NCBI GenBank assembly: GCA_020446045.1
Contig: JAGRFM010000142.1
Coordinates: 1 to 58,733 of the forward strand
Source of the DNA: Nitrosomonas sp.
GTDB lineage: Bacteria > Pseudomonadota > Gammaproteobacteria > Burkholderiales > Nitrosomonadaceae
DNA: 58,733 nucleotides
Reading direction: 5' to 3'
Within the stretch, counting starts at the first letter, position 1. Each line of letters starts with the position of its first letter. Shown here one piece after another: positions 7,816 to 17,886 of the stretch. The notes beneath the pieces are model-generated. The model made no database searches. It worked only from the letters and a program-made list of their open reading frames with translations, and was not told where the DNA came from. A program made the translations under genes and the position numbers.

Positions 7816-8673
7816 ATGACTCAAGCTGAAAACTGTTCCAACACCTGTAGCGAACGCCACGATGTGCAACCCAAGGAAATATCTCAATTGGACTGGAGTA
7901 GTGTGAATAGACGCGAAGCAATTCACACGGTTTTTCTGCGCGCCGAAAAACACGCCACAGAAGCGATACGTTGGTATTTGTTATCCAAAAAAGGGAAAAA
8001 GCTTTGTGCGCAATCCTTACGGCTTGGCGTGATCAGTCTCACGGCACTTGCCGGTTTGATACCGATTCTCGGTGAATTACATGTATTTCCCTTTTCAACA
8101 GCGTGGGCTTCTGCTGCTTTGGGATTTGCCGCTCTGCTGTTGGCCATTGACAAGTTTTTTGGCTGCTCGACGGCCTGGATGCGATTCATCGCTGCCGAAC
8201 ATGAAATCCGGCAATGCCTGCATGAATTCCAGATGGATTACGAAATCGAACTGGCTTCATGGGATGGCGCAGAACCGGATGTAGAACAAACACAAAAAAT
8301 TCTGAACCGTTGCAAAGTATTTCTGTATCAGGTCGATGGTATTATCCGGCAGGAAACCGATAAATGGCTGGCCGAATTTCAGGATGCAATCAAGCAAATC
8401 GACAGCGCCGCTGCTGCCAAACCGGAAAAATCAGAAACTGGCGGCATCAATGTGACATTAACCAATGCGGATCAATTCCCGCAGGGCTGGAAAATCACCG
8501 TGGATGACGGCAATGCCATCGACTGCAGCGGACAAAGCGCCGCACTTCCCGGTTTGTCCGCGGGAATCCACAAATTGCGTCTTGACGCGCAACAAGATCA
8601 GCAAACCAAAACCGTTGAACGGCTGGTCACCGTTACTGGTGGACTTGTTACGGAACAATCATTTGAACTCTAG
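7816..8673 (+). CDS. SLATT/DUF4231-like two-helix membrane protein with C-terminal beta domain
   Basis: A 285-residue protein. Residues ~35-75 contain AEKHATEAIRWYLLSKKGKK then a hydrophobic segment LGVISLTALAGLIPILGEL; a second, AWASAALGFAALLLAIDKFFG, is followed by STAWMRFIAAEHEIRQCLHEF. This W-Y-x-x-K / two transmembrane / S-x-x-W-x-R order is the pattern of SLATT domains, pore-forming-like effectors linked to nucleotide-triggered defence. The last ~80 residues (GGINVTLTNADQFPQGWKIT and onwards) look like a small soluble beta-sandwich. It stands directly downstream of a TIR remnant. Role in defence is inferred from domain type, not shown; family assignment is by eye. Confidence 0.65.
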   Translation: MTQAENCSNTCSERHDVQPKEISQLDWSSVNRREAIHTVFLRAEKHATEAIRWYLLSKKGKKLCAQSLRLGVISLTALAGLIPILGELHVFPFSTAWASAALGFAALLLAIDKFFGCSTAWMRFIAAEHEIRQCLHEFQMDYEIELASWDGAEPDVEQTQKILNRCKVFLYQVDGIIRQETDKWLAEFQDAIKQIDSAAAAKPEKSETGGINVTLTNADQFPQGWKITVDDGNAIDCSGQSAALPGLSAGIHKLRLDAQQDQQTKTVERLVTVTGGLVTEQSFEL

Positions 8674-8763
8674 CCCAACAGGAGTACGTAGCTTTTTTTG
8701 ACTCAGCCTGTCACAATTGGCGGTTTTTTTGAATATCTGACAATCCGTACGTTTAAAATACCC

Positions 8764-9402
8764 ATGAGTTACCTCGATTTATCCCGCCATCAATTCAACC
8801 CCACCGGGCATTGGGATCGGTCACTGGCTGCTACCGATGTCCCCCCTGCAAGTGATCTGGCTTTGTTTGATCAGAACGGTTACGATCTGACCGGCCTGGA
8901 ACAACGCTATGCTGATGCCAATCTCACGCAAGCACATGCACACCGGGAGCACCGCCATTCTCTGAAAGCGCCGTGGTTTACGCAGCCGGAGCGGGTTGAG
9001 GGCGCCGTGCTGAATCATAGTTTATTATTTGAGCGCAAGGGATATACGGGAGAAGCATTGCAACAGCTGGAACAATGGGCAACAGTTAATCCGCTGATTT
9101 ACAAGATTATCCGTATCCGACCGAAATGGGGGCTTGATTTCAGCATGGACTACGCCGATCGCGATGGCAATGTATTCGAGGTGCTGCATTGGGAGTACGA
9201 CGGTTTCGATTATGACGATGTCGAGACTCGCAAACAGGAACTGGAAACCCGGTTTACCGCGATAGACTGGGACGATGCCGCGGCCAGCATTCTGAAGCAG
9301 AAAGACCAATGGCACCACCTTGATTTTTTCGCACAAAGTGACTGGAAATGTAATTATTTCGGTATCGTCAAAGAACGCTTCAAGATGGTGATATGGGCGT
9401 AG
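8764..9402 (+). CDS. Uncharacterised protein
   Basis: A 212-residue soluble protein from [13 protein letters not shown]; an upstream TTG in the same frame gives an unlikely extension. It is rich in Trp, Asp and Tyr ([78 protein letters not shown]). There is no signal peptide, membrane segment or recognised catalytic motif. It follows the SLATT gene by 90 bp on the same strand and so might share its transcript, but no functional link is visible. I do not recognise the family. The ordered codon usage and length make it a real gene. Confidence 0.7.
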   Translation: MSYLDLSRHQFNPTGHWDRSLAATDVPPASDLALFDQNGYDLTGLEQRYADANLTQAHAHREHRHSLKAPWFTQPERVEGAVLNHSLLFERKGYTGEALQQLEQWATVNPLIYKIIRIRPKWGLDFSMDYADRDGNVFEVLHWEYDGFDYDDVETRKQELETRFTAIDWDDAAASILKQKDQWHHLDFFAQSDWKCNYFGIVKERFKMVIWA

Positions 9403-9439
9403 GACGTATATTATTTACATTTAGGATCATGTACACATA

Positions 9440-11500
9440 CTATCCATCTGCCGGTTCAAGCATGATATAAAAAGTCGTTCCGGCCGATTCCCGGGTGGTC
9501 ACTTCCAGCTTTCCGCCAATCTCCTGAATGTATTCCCGGCTCTCAAAAACCCCGATACCCATTCCGGCGGGTTTTGTCGATTCAAATGGTTTAAAAAGTC
9601 TTTTTTGAACAAATTCTTCACTCATTCCATGTCCTGTATCCTGCACTTCAATAACAACCTGCCCCTGACGGTTATATAATCGAACAGTGACCGAACCGTC
9701 CTTGGGTGTTGCTTCAATTGCATTTTGAACAATGTGACTGATTACGCGGCTTAAGCGTGATTTATCTGCTGAAACATATATTTCCTTATCACAGGATTCA
9801 AACACAGGCCTGGGTTCAAAAATAACCTTGCTGTCGACAATTTCTGTTAACAGTTTATTCAGGGAAATCGTGTCGGTTTGATCCAGTGAACTGCTTTTGC
9901 TCAATTTCTCCAACAGGCGTTTCATTTTACCGACTGAAAGATTAACTGTTTGCACCATGTCTTCCTGGAATTCGGGGTTATTTTTATGTTTTTCCGCATT
10001 GGACAGCAAGAGCGACAGTTGAAAAATCAGGTTCTTCAAATCATGAACCACAAAAGTAGACATGCGATTAAACGATTCAAATTGTCTTGCAATCATCAGT
10101 GCTCTGGAAGCTTCTTCCTGGGCCAGATAACTCACGGCTTGCTTGCCCGCAATTTTCAATAAATCGCGTATTTCCCAGTTCAGCTTTATAGTACTTCTTG
10201 GTTTGATCAATACGATAAAACCAAATAACTTTTCTTCCAGAATCAGAGGAATGACAAACCGGGCTTCAGGTAGCTTTTGCAACCACTCCGGAATAATCAA
10301 CGGCGAATAAAGTCCGGGACTTTCCTGATATTCTTTCAAATCGATAACCCATTCTTTTTCCTCAATAAAATCACACAAGGCGCTGCCGGTCGTTTCCATA
10401 CTTTTGACAATAGCCATATTCCAGTGATGAACTGGCATAAAATGACCCGATTCCTGTTTGGTCCATAAACTTCCTCCAGGACTTTCGACCAACTGTGCCA
10501 GTGATTGTATGACGCGCCCTTTCAATTCGCCTTTGTTTTCCGCCAGCGTAGCCGTAAAACGAAGCCACTCTTCCCGGTAATCATAGTTGTAGCTGTAAAA
10601 ATGTTTACTAATAAAAACTTTTAGCCATGAACGGATGGTTCCGGAGAATAAAATACCAATGAGTAACAGGATAGAACCAAACAAAAAACTCATTTGCAGC
10701 ACGATGCCCCAGCTTCCGCCTGAGAACCGCAAATAATAGCCCGCACCGGCCATTAGCAGTAGATAAGTTGCCGTGCCAAATAAAGCGGCACTGTAGAAGA
10801 TAACCTGTCTGGAAACTGAAATACCCACTGCCCATTGCGGGTTGCGGGCTGCCGAAATAGCAATAAAGGGAACGATTAGTGCATTAATAAAACCCCTTGC
10901 ATTCCAAAGTTCTATATTGATATTCCGGAATAACAGCGCATCACTGTATAAATAAAAATCATAGACAAATATTGCGCCAATGCCCAGACAGATAAACTTG
11001 ATTCCCCAGCGTTTTTCCGGTGGTGAGTTTCGATAGAACTGCTCTACCAGCGTAATGCCGACAATCGCAATGATCACGCTGCCAGCAATACCAATCAGCG
11101 TGTTGACCGGCAACCCAGGCACCAATGAATCATCGTAAGCCACAAACAGTGTATTACAAATTAACACCGCATATACCAGCACGATGCCTGCAATGGAGAG
11201 TCTTAGTTTCGGAATACGCTTTTTATTTTGCTGTTGCTGGAAAGGACCAATCAACGCCACTAGAAATGCAGTCCAGCCGGCGCTTCTAAAAATCTCAAAA
11301 AAATTGGCCAATGTGGCCAAAGGCAAATTCCAGTTGATATTGATAACAATAATTGCCGCCCATACTGAAGAGATCAAACATGCGACGGATAACAGCATGC
11401 CATAAAAACGGCCCCGCCAACTGGTCAGCAGAAGAATGGAAAGAAAAAAATAAGCCAGGGCAGCTATTGAGTAACTGACTGTCGCGACATCTGTCCACAT
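9440..11500 (-). CDS. prsK: PEP-CTERM/XrtA system sensor histidine kinase PrsK
   Basis: A 686-residue membrane kinase. The first ~290 residues hold about eight to ten hydrophobic helices (SIAALAYFFLSILLL, LLSVACLISSVWAAIIV and others), then a GAF-like linker (LVESPGGSLWTKQESGHFMPVHHW). The dimerisation/His box is FESFNRMSTFVVHDLKNLIFQLSLLL with the phospho-acceptor His in VVHDLKN. The ATP-lid motifs are VIQNAIEATP (N box), DTGHGMS (G1) and GMGIGVFESREYI. This architecture is that of PrsK, the kinase partner of the sigma-54 activator PrsR in exosortase systems. No prsR is present in the window. It lies 25 bp downstream of the sugar transferase gene, consistent with one exopolysaccharide operon. 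Confidence 0.88.
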   Translation of the reverse strand: MWTDVATVSYSIAALAYFFLSILLLTSWRGRFYGMLLSVACLISSVWAAIIVININWNLPLATLANFFEIFRSAGWTAFLVALIGPFQQQQNKKRIPKLRLSIAGIVLVYAVLICNTLFVAYDDSLVPGLPVNTLIGIAGSVIIAIVGITLVEQFYRNSPPEKRWGIKFICLGIGAIFVYDFYLYSDALLFRNINIELWNARGFINALIVPFIAISAARNPQWAVGISVSRQVIFYSAALFGTATYLLLMAGAGYYLRFSGGSWGIVLQMSFLFGSILLLIGILFSGTIRSWLKVFISKHFYSYNYDYREEWLRFTATLAENKGELKGRVIQSLAQLVESPGGSLWTKQESGHFMPVHHWNMAIVKSMETTGSALCDFIEEKEWVIDLKEYQESPGLYSPLIIPEWLQKLPEARFVIPLILEEKLFGFIVLIKPRSTIKLNWEIRDLLKIAGKQAVSYLAQEEASRALMIARQFESFNRMSTFVVHDLKNLIFQLSLLLSNAEKHKNNPEFQEDMVQTVNLSVGKMKRLLEKLSKSSSLDQTDTISLNKLLTEIVDSKVIFEPRPVFESCDKEIYVSADKSRLSRVISHIVQNAIEATPKDGSVTVRLYNRQGQVVIEVQDTGHGMSEEFVQKRLFKPFESTKPAGMGIGVFESREYIQEIGGKLEVTTRESAGTTFYIMLEPADG

Positions 11501-11525
11501 TGCGGTTCTATACGCTCAAAAAACT

Positions 11526-12923
11526 TTATCTGCTGCCTTTTCTCAACAAAACAACTTCTACAGTCAGAATGAGTATTACCATATCAAGAAACAGACTATG
11601 ATTCTTAACGTAATACAAATCATACTGCAATTTTTCTATCGCATCTTCAATGGAAGAACCATAGGGATATCTCACTTGCGCCCACCCTGTTATGCCGGGC
11701 TTGATACTATGCCGGACATTGTAATAAGGAATCTGAGTCGTCAGCCTGTCGACGAAATAAGGGCGTTCGGGTCGAGGGCCGACAAAACTCATTTCATTGT
11801 TTAAAACATTGACAATCTGAGGGAGCTCATCAATACGTAATTTGCGGATGATATTTCCAATCTTTGTAATACGCGGATCGTCAGTGGCTGCCCACTGCGG
11901 TTTCTTATCTTTTTCCGCATTTTTCAACATACTGCGGAATTTAAGAACCGTAAAGGTTTCCCCATTCTTCCCCACCCTCTCCTGTCGGTAAAAAATGGGA
12001 AAACCATCTTCCAGAATAATCAGCAATGCTGTAATCAACATGATAGGAAAAGTGATAATAAGCAAGATACTACTGGCCAGCACATCAAAAACGCGTTTTA
12101 CCCAGGATCGCACAAAACTTTGATCAAACCCGCCGCCGAACACCAGCCAGCTTGGATACAGAGAATCCATACGGATATAGCCCCGTTCCCTTTCAAAAAA
12201 AGTGGCGATATCGATAACACGGACACCATGCATTTTACATTCCAGTAGTTCCTGAATGGGAAAAGCCCCTCCTCTTCGTTCTTGAGAAGCGATGATAATC
12301 TCATCTGCTTTATATTTTTGTGCAAGTGCGTACAGTGAGCGTTTTTCCGTAATCCGCAACGATTCCGGAATATGGCATTCTTCATCGTGATACTGGATAA
12401 ATCCGATAAATCGATGCTGTTGATAATCAGAAAACTTCTCATCTTGGAACAAAAGTTCATTCGCATTTTTTCCTGTCCCCAAGACCAACGCACGGGGTTT
12501 CAGGATATCGGTATTAAACCATTTATAAAGGATCGATCTAAAAATTAATATTTCTAAAAACGCCAGTGTCATAATGATTAACAATGCACCGCGTCCAAGA
12601 TGAGTTTGTGGAAAAATATAAAAAATGAATATTAGGATAACAAAACATATTGCTATCGAAGGCATGAGGCGAAATAACGTGGTATTGAAATCTCTGCGCA
12701 GATTGGAAAGATACATTCCCATTACTGCCATGCTAAAAATCATGGCAAAAACAAAAATAACAACACCAGGAAACAAACTTTCTAAAGCCTTAACAGATGG
12801 TATTTGCCAATAAAAAAACCCCTGCTGAGCACCAATGAAATACGCGTTAAATAATAACAAACAATCAATGCTGATAACTAAAAGAGAAAATTTCGAAATA
12901 TAATAGTTTTTAATGTTGATCAA
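11526..12923 (-). CDS. XrtA/PEP-CTERM-system sugar transferase (TIGR03013-like, undecaprenyl-phosphate glycosyltransferase)
   Basis: A 465-residue polyprenyl-phosphate hexose-1-phosphate transferase that starts exopolysaccharide repeat-unit assembly. Four or five N-terminal membrane helices are followed by a nucleotide-binding-like region (ALVLGTGKNANELLF). The catalytic bacterial-sugar-transferase domain then runs VKRVFDVLASSILLIITFPIML, DGFPIFYRQERVGKNGETFTVLKFRSM, LRKLRIDELPQIVNVLNNEMSFVGPRPERPYFV and ITGWAQVRYPYG. It starts at TTG with GGAG 7 nt upstream. Its neighbour PrsK supports the exosortase-linked subtype. The upstream 444-bp gap presumably holds its promoter. Confidence 0.9.
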   Translation of the reverse strand: MINIKNYYISKFSLLVISIDCLLLFNAYFIGAQQGFFYWQIPSVKALESLFPGVVIFVFAMIFSMAVMGMYLSNLRRDFNTTLFRLMPSIAICFVILIFIFYIFPQTHLGRGALLIIMTLAFLEILIFRSILYKWFNTDILKPRALVLGTGKNANELLFQDEKFSDYQQHRFIGFIQYHDEECHIPESLRITEKRSLYALAQKYKADEIIIASQERRGGAFPIQELLECKMHGVRVIDIATFFERERGYIRMDSLYPSWLVFGGGFDQSFVRSWVKRVFDVLASSILLIITFPIMLITALLIILEDGFPIFYRQERVGKNGETFTVLKFRSMLKNAEKDKKPQWAATDDPRITKIGNIIRKLRIDELPQIVNVLNNEMSFVGPRPERPYFVDRLTTQIPYYNVRHSIKPGITGWAQVRYPYGSSIEDAIEKLQYDLYYVKNHSLFLDMVILILTVEVVLLRKGSR

Positions 12924-13367
12924 TTCCTTTCTCCAGCACTTTAAAAGAGATTTTTACGTTATCAAGCCCAATTCAAAATGACAGTCGTCTTTTTATATTA
13001 ATTCAAATACAGTACAGAATTGGCTTATTTTTTGTTAGCCGAGACAAAATCAGGTGAATATCAATAGGGTTAATGAATGTAGCAATTAAATTCCAATTGC
13101 CATTAGTCAATCCGCAAGCATCGGCAAACGAACAGAAACTGTTATAACACCTTGATCATTTAAACAAAACAACAAATCGGTTTTCAGCTTGTAATTATTA
13201 CTTGAATCCAAGAGATTTAATACCTTTGATTATGACATCTTTCATTTTAAATTATTCGCATTATTTTCGCCCTTCAAGCTTATTCTTTCTGATTCACGTT
13301 CAAGCTATTGTGCAGCCTGTCATGATACGATACAGATTATTAAAATTTATACACCGATCTTTCGCCC
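12924..13367. other. Intergenic region between divergent genes
   Basis: This AT-rich stretch separates the leftward sugar transferase from the rightward ABC operon and must carry promoters in both directions. No open frame of note, tRNA or clear hairpin-plus-T terminator was seen. I could not find a convincing -24/-12 (sigma-54) element for the exopolysaccharide gene, nor a strong -35/-10 pair. Confidence 0.5.
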
Positions 13368-14033
13368 ATGCTTGAATTGCGGCATATTAGCAAATCCTAT
13401 TCCAAAGAACAGCAAGTATTTACCGATTTATCCTATATCCTTAAGTCTGGTGAGTACGTTGCCATTATGGGAGATTCCGGTGTTGGGAAATCTACCTTGC
13501 TGAACCTCATTGCCGGCCTGGATTTTCCGGATTCTGGTGAAGTTTTAATCGATGGCACAACGATGTCCCAATTAGATGACGAAATGGCAACTTTGTTTCG
13601 TAGAAAGGCTTTAGGTTTTATTTTCCAGTCGTTTCATATTTTGCCTCATTTGACAGTCAGTCAAAATGTTGCGCTGCCTTTATTGCTAAACGGCTTGCCA
13701 GGCAACCGGGCAAATACATTGCTGGCCGAGGTAGGTTTGCAAGGACGAGAAAATGATTTTCCAGACCAATTATCCGGAGGCGAGTTACAACGTGTCGCCA
13801 TTGCTCGCGCCCTGGTGCATCAACCCAAACTGATATTGGCTGATGAACCGACTGGCAATCTCGATCCGGCAACCGCTCACGAAATTCTTCAACTGATCCG
13901 CAATGAAATCAAAAAAAACAGCGCCTCGGGAATTTTGGTCACACATTCCCAGACAGCCGCAGCTACAGCAGATTATATTTTAACGTTGACTCCGCAAGGC
14001 CTGATTCCGGCAAAGGCGTCACCAAATCCATGA
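13368..14033 (+). CDS. ABC transporter ATP-binding protein (LolD/MacB-type; AttE-like)
   Basis: A 221-residue ATPase subunit. Walker A is GDSGVGKST (about residues 35-43), the Q-loop [13 protein letters not shown], the signature [15 protein letters not shown], Walker [13 protein letters not shown] and the switch His in ILVTHS. It belongs to the LolD/MacB group that powers FtsX-type permeases working on lipoproteins or periplasmic substrates (mechanotransmission) rather than classic import. Its last four bases overlap the start of the large FtsX-like permease, and a carotenoid-hydratase-like secreted protein follows; that three-gene order is that of AttE-AttFG-AttH systems. Confidence 0.93.
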   Translation: MLELRHISKSYSKEQQVFTDLSYILKSGEYVAIMGDSGVGKSTLLNLIAGLDFPDSGEVLIDGTTMSQLDDEMATLFRRKALGFIFQSFHILPHLTVSQNVALPLLLNGLPGNRANTLLAEVGLQGRENDFPDQLSGGELQRVAIARALVHQPKLILADEPTGNLDPATAHEILQLIRNEIKKNSASGILVTHSQTAAATADYILTLTPQGLIPAKASPNP

Positions 14034-16576
14034 AAATACTGCAACTGTCCGGCTGGCTGCTTTTGGCTGAATGGCGCACCCGTTTTGGTCAAATTATTGT
14101 TGCCATTACAGCCATTGCAATGGGGGTGGCGCTTGGGTTTTCAATTCATCTGATCAACTCAGCAGCGCTGAATGAGTTCTCGGCAGCCAACAAAAGTCTT
14201 GCCGGTCAATCTGATTTGCAAGTTTACAATAAGCAAGGTTTTTTTGATGAAATGCTTTACCCGAAGCTTGCTCAATATGAAGGTATCAAGCAGGCTAATC
14301 CGGTACTGGAATTTACCGCTGTCGTATCCGACAAGTTTCACAGCAAGGATCACAAATTAAAAATTCTGGGAATTGATGTATTTCGCGCCGCAAGCATTTC
14401 GCCTGATTTGCTTGGCGTTCCAGCAGAAGGCAAAGCGATGGACAGTTTTGCTGACGACACTATTTTTTTGTCGCCCGCTGCCATGGAATGGTTGCAGCTT
14501 GAACAAGATGATACGTTGTTTCTGAATGTCGGTCTGGAGGCGATACCCCTGCGCGTAGCAGGAGGCCTCACCCGGGCTCGCGCTGGACAACGTATAGGCG
14601 TAATGGATATTGGAGCTGCGCAATGGCGTTTCCATTATCTCGGGTTGCTCTCACGCATTGAACTCAAACTGGAATCCAACGCGCAATACGAAGCTTTTAA
14701 AGACCGGCTTTCAAAGGAGCTGGATGATAATTTTTATATCAGTGAAATTGCCGACCAGGAAAAACGCTTGTCCAAAATGTCACGCGCATATCGGGTTAAC
14801 CTAAATATGCTGGCATTGGTTGCATTATTTACCGGTTCATTTCTGGTTTTTTCTACACAGGTTTTATCCATCATTCGCCGACGCAGTCAGCTGGTTTTTT
14901 TACGTGTAATGGGCTTTACCCGGCAACAATTATTGTTGCAAATAATAACCGAAGGTATTGTGCTGGGAATGATTGGTGCAATATCTGGACTGGCAATCGG
15001 TTACGGATGTGCCGTCTTGGTGATACAGCTATTGGACGCAGACCTGGGCAGCAATTTCTTTTATGGTTTAAAACCGACTATTTATTTTAATCTTTGGGAT
15101 GCCAGTCTGTTTTTTATGATCGGATTAAGTGTCGCTGTACTGGGCGCCTTTCTGGCAGCCAAAGAAATTGTTAATGCAAACCAAGCCAGCGCACTGAAGT
15201 CAAGTCATCAAGATATCGCCATGAATCGTGCGCAATGGTCTTGGCGTGCACTGTTCTGTTTATCGCTCGGCCTCCTGATGACAGTATTACCTCCGGTTTT
15301 TGAATTACCTATCTTTGGCTACATGGCAATAGCTTTGTTATTAATCGGCGGCATTGCTTTGATGCCTTGGCTGGCACTGCTGGTTTTTTCCAGTTTGCAG
15401 AACAGTGTTGCGCGTCTCTCCAAAAACCCGATTATCTTGATGGCGCTTGCACGCCAGGCCAATGCATCGAATCAGGCGTCGATTGCTTTAAGCGGAGTGC
15501 TGGCGAGTTTTGGTTTAATTGTCGCAATGGCTATTATGGTATTGAGTTTCAGGGAATCTGTTGATCAATGGCTGGATCACGTTTTACCTGCTGATTTGTA
15601 TATAAGTGTCGCCGATAGCGGTATACAGGGAGGGCTCCGGGATGATGAACAAAAGATCATCAATCAATTGCCCGGTTTTATACGGTCTGATTTCTTTCGC
15701 GTGCAACCGTTGACACTGGACCCCAATCGTCCTGAAATTACTTTGATTGCCCGGCCAATTGATACGTTAAATCCTGAAAGCACATTACCTTTAACCCACG
15801 ATGTCATTGATCCGTACCAACTTCCCAAAGACAGTATGCCATTATGGGTTTCAGAAGCGATGGTGGATTTATATGGTTTTGCCGTGGGTAAAAAGGTAAA
15901 AATACCCATTGATGGCATATGGCGCGAATTTTTTGTTGCAGGAGTCTGGCGCGATTACGGCCGGCAGTTTGGTGCGGTGCAGATGCAACTGTCGGACTAT
16001 CAAGCGCTGTCCAATGATTTGAGTTTCAATACGGCGGCATTATGGCTCGATACGCAAACAGCGATGAGTGAAGCTTATACATCGTTGCAACAATTACCGT
16101 TTAGCGATGCACTGGAGATTAAACAATCCCAGCGCATACGAAAAACCAGCCTGGACATTTTTGATCGCAGTTTTGCGGTCACCTATGCACTGGAAATTGT
16201 AGCCATTATTATCGGATTATTAGGCGTTGCAGCAAGTTTTTCCGCACAAGCGCTTGCCCGCGCAAAAGAATTCGGTATGTTGCGGCATATTGGCGTTACA
16301 CGAAAACAGATTTTATCCATGCTGGCCGTTGAAGGATTTTTCATGACAACATTGGGCATAATACTAGGATTTGTACTCGGTTGGTGTATTAGCCTGATTC
16401 TGATTTTTGTAGTAAACCCCCAATCCTTTCATTGGACAATGGAGCTTTACATGCCTTGGAACTGGTTGATGCTAATATCAGGCATCATGTTGGTCAGTGC
16501 GTCATTTGCGGCATTACTCGCCGGGCGGAAAACTGTTTCTGTTGATGTGATTCGTTCAGTACGAGAAGATTGGTAA
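14030..16576 (+). CDS. ABC transporter permease, double FtsX domain (AttFG-like)
   Basis: An 848-residue inner-membrane protein. There is a first helix (FGQIIVAITAIAMGVALGFSIHLI), a large periplasmic MacB-like domain, three helices near residues 265-390 (LNMLALVALFTGSFLVFSTQVLSIIRRRSQLVFLRVMGF), then a second unit: helices after residue 410, another periplasmic region (~530-700), and a final FtsX triplet (VAIIIGLLGVAASFSAQALARAKEFGMLRHIGVTRKQIL). This duplicated layout corresponds to two fused FtsX permeases. ATGA overlap with the ATPase gene and TAATG overlap with the next gene show tight translational coupling. The substrate is unknown. Confidence 0.9.
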   Translation: MKILQLSGWLLLAEWRTRFGQIIVAITAIAMGVALGFSIHLINSAALNEFSAANKSLAGQSDLQVYNKQGFFDEMLYPKLAQYEGIKQANPVLEFTAVVSDKFHSKDHKLKILGIDVFRAASISPDLLGVPAEGKAMDSFADDTIFLSPAAMEWLQLEQDDTLFLNVGLEAIPLRVAGGLTRARAGQRIGVMDIGAAQWRFHYLGLLSRIELKLESNAQYEAFKDRLSKELDDNFYISEIADQEKRLSKMSRAYRVNLNMLALVALFTGSFLVFSTQVLSIIRRRSQLVFLRVMGFTRQQLLLQIITEGIVLGMIGAISGLAIGYGCAVLVIQLLDADLGSNFFYGLKPTIYFNLWDASLFFMIGLSVAVLGAFLAAKEIVNANQASALKSSHQDIAMNRAQWSWRALFCLSLGLLMTVLPPVFELPIFGYMAIALLLIGGIALMPWLALLVFSSLQNSVARLSKNPIILMALARQANASNQASIALSGVLASFGLIVAMAIMVLSFRESVDQWLDHVLPADLYISVADSGIQGGLRDDEQKIINQLPGFIRSDFFRVQPLTLDPNRPEITLIARPIDTLNPESTLPLTHDVIDPYQLPKDSMPLWVSEAMVDLYGFAVGKKVKIPIDGIWREFFVAGVWRDYGRQFGAVQMQLSDYQALSNDLSFNTAALWLDTQTAMSEAYTSLQQLPFSDALEIKQSQRIRKTSLDIFDRSFAVTYALEIVAIIIGLLGVAASFSAQALARAKEFGMLRHIGVTRKQILSMLAVEGFFMTTLGIILGFVLGWCISLILIFVVNPQSFHWTMELYMPWNWLMLISGIMLVSASFAALLAGRKTVSVDVIRSVREDW

Positions 16577-17676
16577 TGCGATATCTTTATAACAAAAGAA
16601 CTATTTTAATTGTTGTGTTAATGATATTTTGCACTGCAATTGTCTGGGCTCAACAGTCTGAAACAAAACGTCAGTACACATCCGTCACTCCAAACTATAC
16701 GCTCACATTTCCAAAAGATTTTGGCGCCCACCCAGATTTTCGCATCGAATGGTGGTATGTAACGGGATGGTTGGAAACGAATGAACAGAAAACCCTGGGA
16801 TTCCAAATCACCTTTTTTAGATCCGCAACCAGTCATGACCAGGAGAACCCTAGTCAATTTGCCCCCAAGCACCTGATTATTGCGCATGCAGCCATATCCG
16901 ATCCTTCCATAGGCAAAATTATTTATGAAGAAAAGTCAGCACGTGCCGGTTTCGATCTGGCTTATGCCAAAGAAGGGGATACTCATGTCAAACTCGATAA
17001 TTGGTATTTTGTTCGTAATGAGACCGGAAACTACCAAACAAAAATAAGCACTGAACGATTAAGCCTGCAACTCTCACTGAATCCGACGCAAGAAATGATG
17101 CTGCAAGGTAAAAATGGTTTTTCCCGTAAAGGGCCCAATATAGAACAAGCGAGCTATTATTACAGTCAACCGCATTTAAAAGTCACCGGTACCATCAAAC
17201 ATCAGAACAAAACTTTGACCGTCAGCGGTCATGCCTGGCTTGACCACGAATGGTCTTCAGAATTACTGGACGCAAGGGCAGATGGCTGGGATTGGGTCAG
17301 TATGAATTTGTTTGACGGATCAGCGTTAGTAGCATTTCAAATCCGAGGAAAAGATGGAACCAAACTGTGGGCTTATGCACAACAACGAAACATGAATGGC
17401 AAAACCCGGTTCTTCGATACCGAACAGGTCGATTTTATGCCCGTGCGTACCTGGCAATCACCCCATACAAATGCATGGTATCCGGTCGAAATGCGTATTC
17501 GAACCAGCGAACTTGAATGGCAGTTGATTCCACTTTTTGATGATCAGGAACTTGATTCGCGCAGCTCGACGGGCGCAGCCTATTGGGAAGGTGCAGTCAG
17601 TATCCTGAAAAATCAACAGATTATCGGTCAGGGATATCTTGAGTTAACTGGATATGAAAAATCCTTAGATTTATAA
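16576..17676 (+). CDS. AttH/CrtC-like lipocalin-domain secreted protein
   Basis: A protein of about 366 residues whose ATG shares an A with the permease stop (TAATG). A signal peptide (KRTILIVVLMIFCTAIVWAQQ) is followed by FPKDFGAHPDFRIEWWYVTGWLE, the conserved opening of the AttH/hydroxyneurosporene-synthase-like (CrtC, DUF2172-like) double-lipocalin family. Further matches are GFQITFFRSA, HAAISD, GHAWLDHEWSS, GWDWVSMNLFDGSALVAFQIR and AAYWEGAV. In AttEFGH-type operons this partner lies periplasmic or outer-membrane-associated and is thought to act with the ABC unit; the substrate is not known. It is not likely to be a carotenoid enzyme in this context. Confidence 0.88.
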   Translation: MRYLYNKRTILIVVLMIFCTAIVWAQQSETKRQYTSVTPNYTLTFPKDFGAHPDFRIEWWYVTGWLETNEQKTLGFQITFFRSATSHDQENPSQFAPKHLIIAHAAISDPSIGKIIYEEKSARAGFDLAYAKEGDTHVKLDNWYFVRNETGNYQTKISTERLSLQLSLNPTQEMMLQGKNGFSRKGPNIEQASYYYSQPHLKVTGTIKHQNKTLTVSGHAWLDHEWSSELLDARADGWDWVSMNLFDGSALVAFQIRGKDGTKLWAYAQQRNMNGKTRFFDTEQVDFMPVRTWQSPHTNAWYPVEMRIRTSELEWQLIPLFDDQELDSRSSTGAAYWEGAVSILKNQQIIGQGYLELTGYEKSLDL

Positions 17677-17886
17677 CTTTACAAGTTTAGTTTATAATCA
17701 TAACATTACAGGATAAACTTAAAAAATAAATTAGGATTTCCTGTGCAAATCCAAAAAAAGCGTTGTTATAGCAGGCCTTTTTTAAAAATGTATAGTGATC
17801 AGAAGGTTTAGAATTTTACTCACACAAGAAGATTAACGTACAAAAGAGGATTTGTTGTGGCTTTAACTTTAAGAAAGGATAAATCC

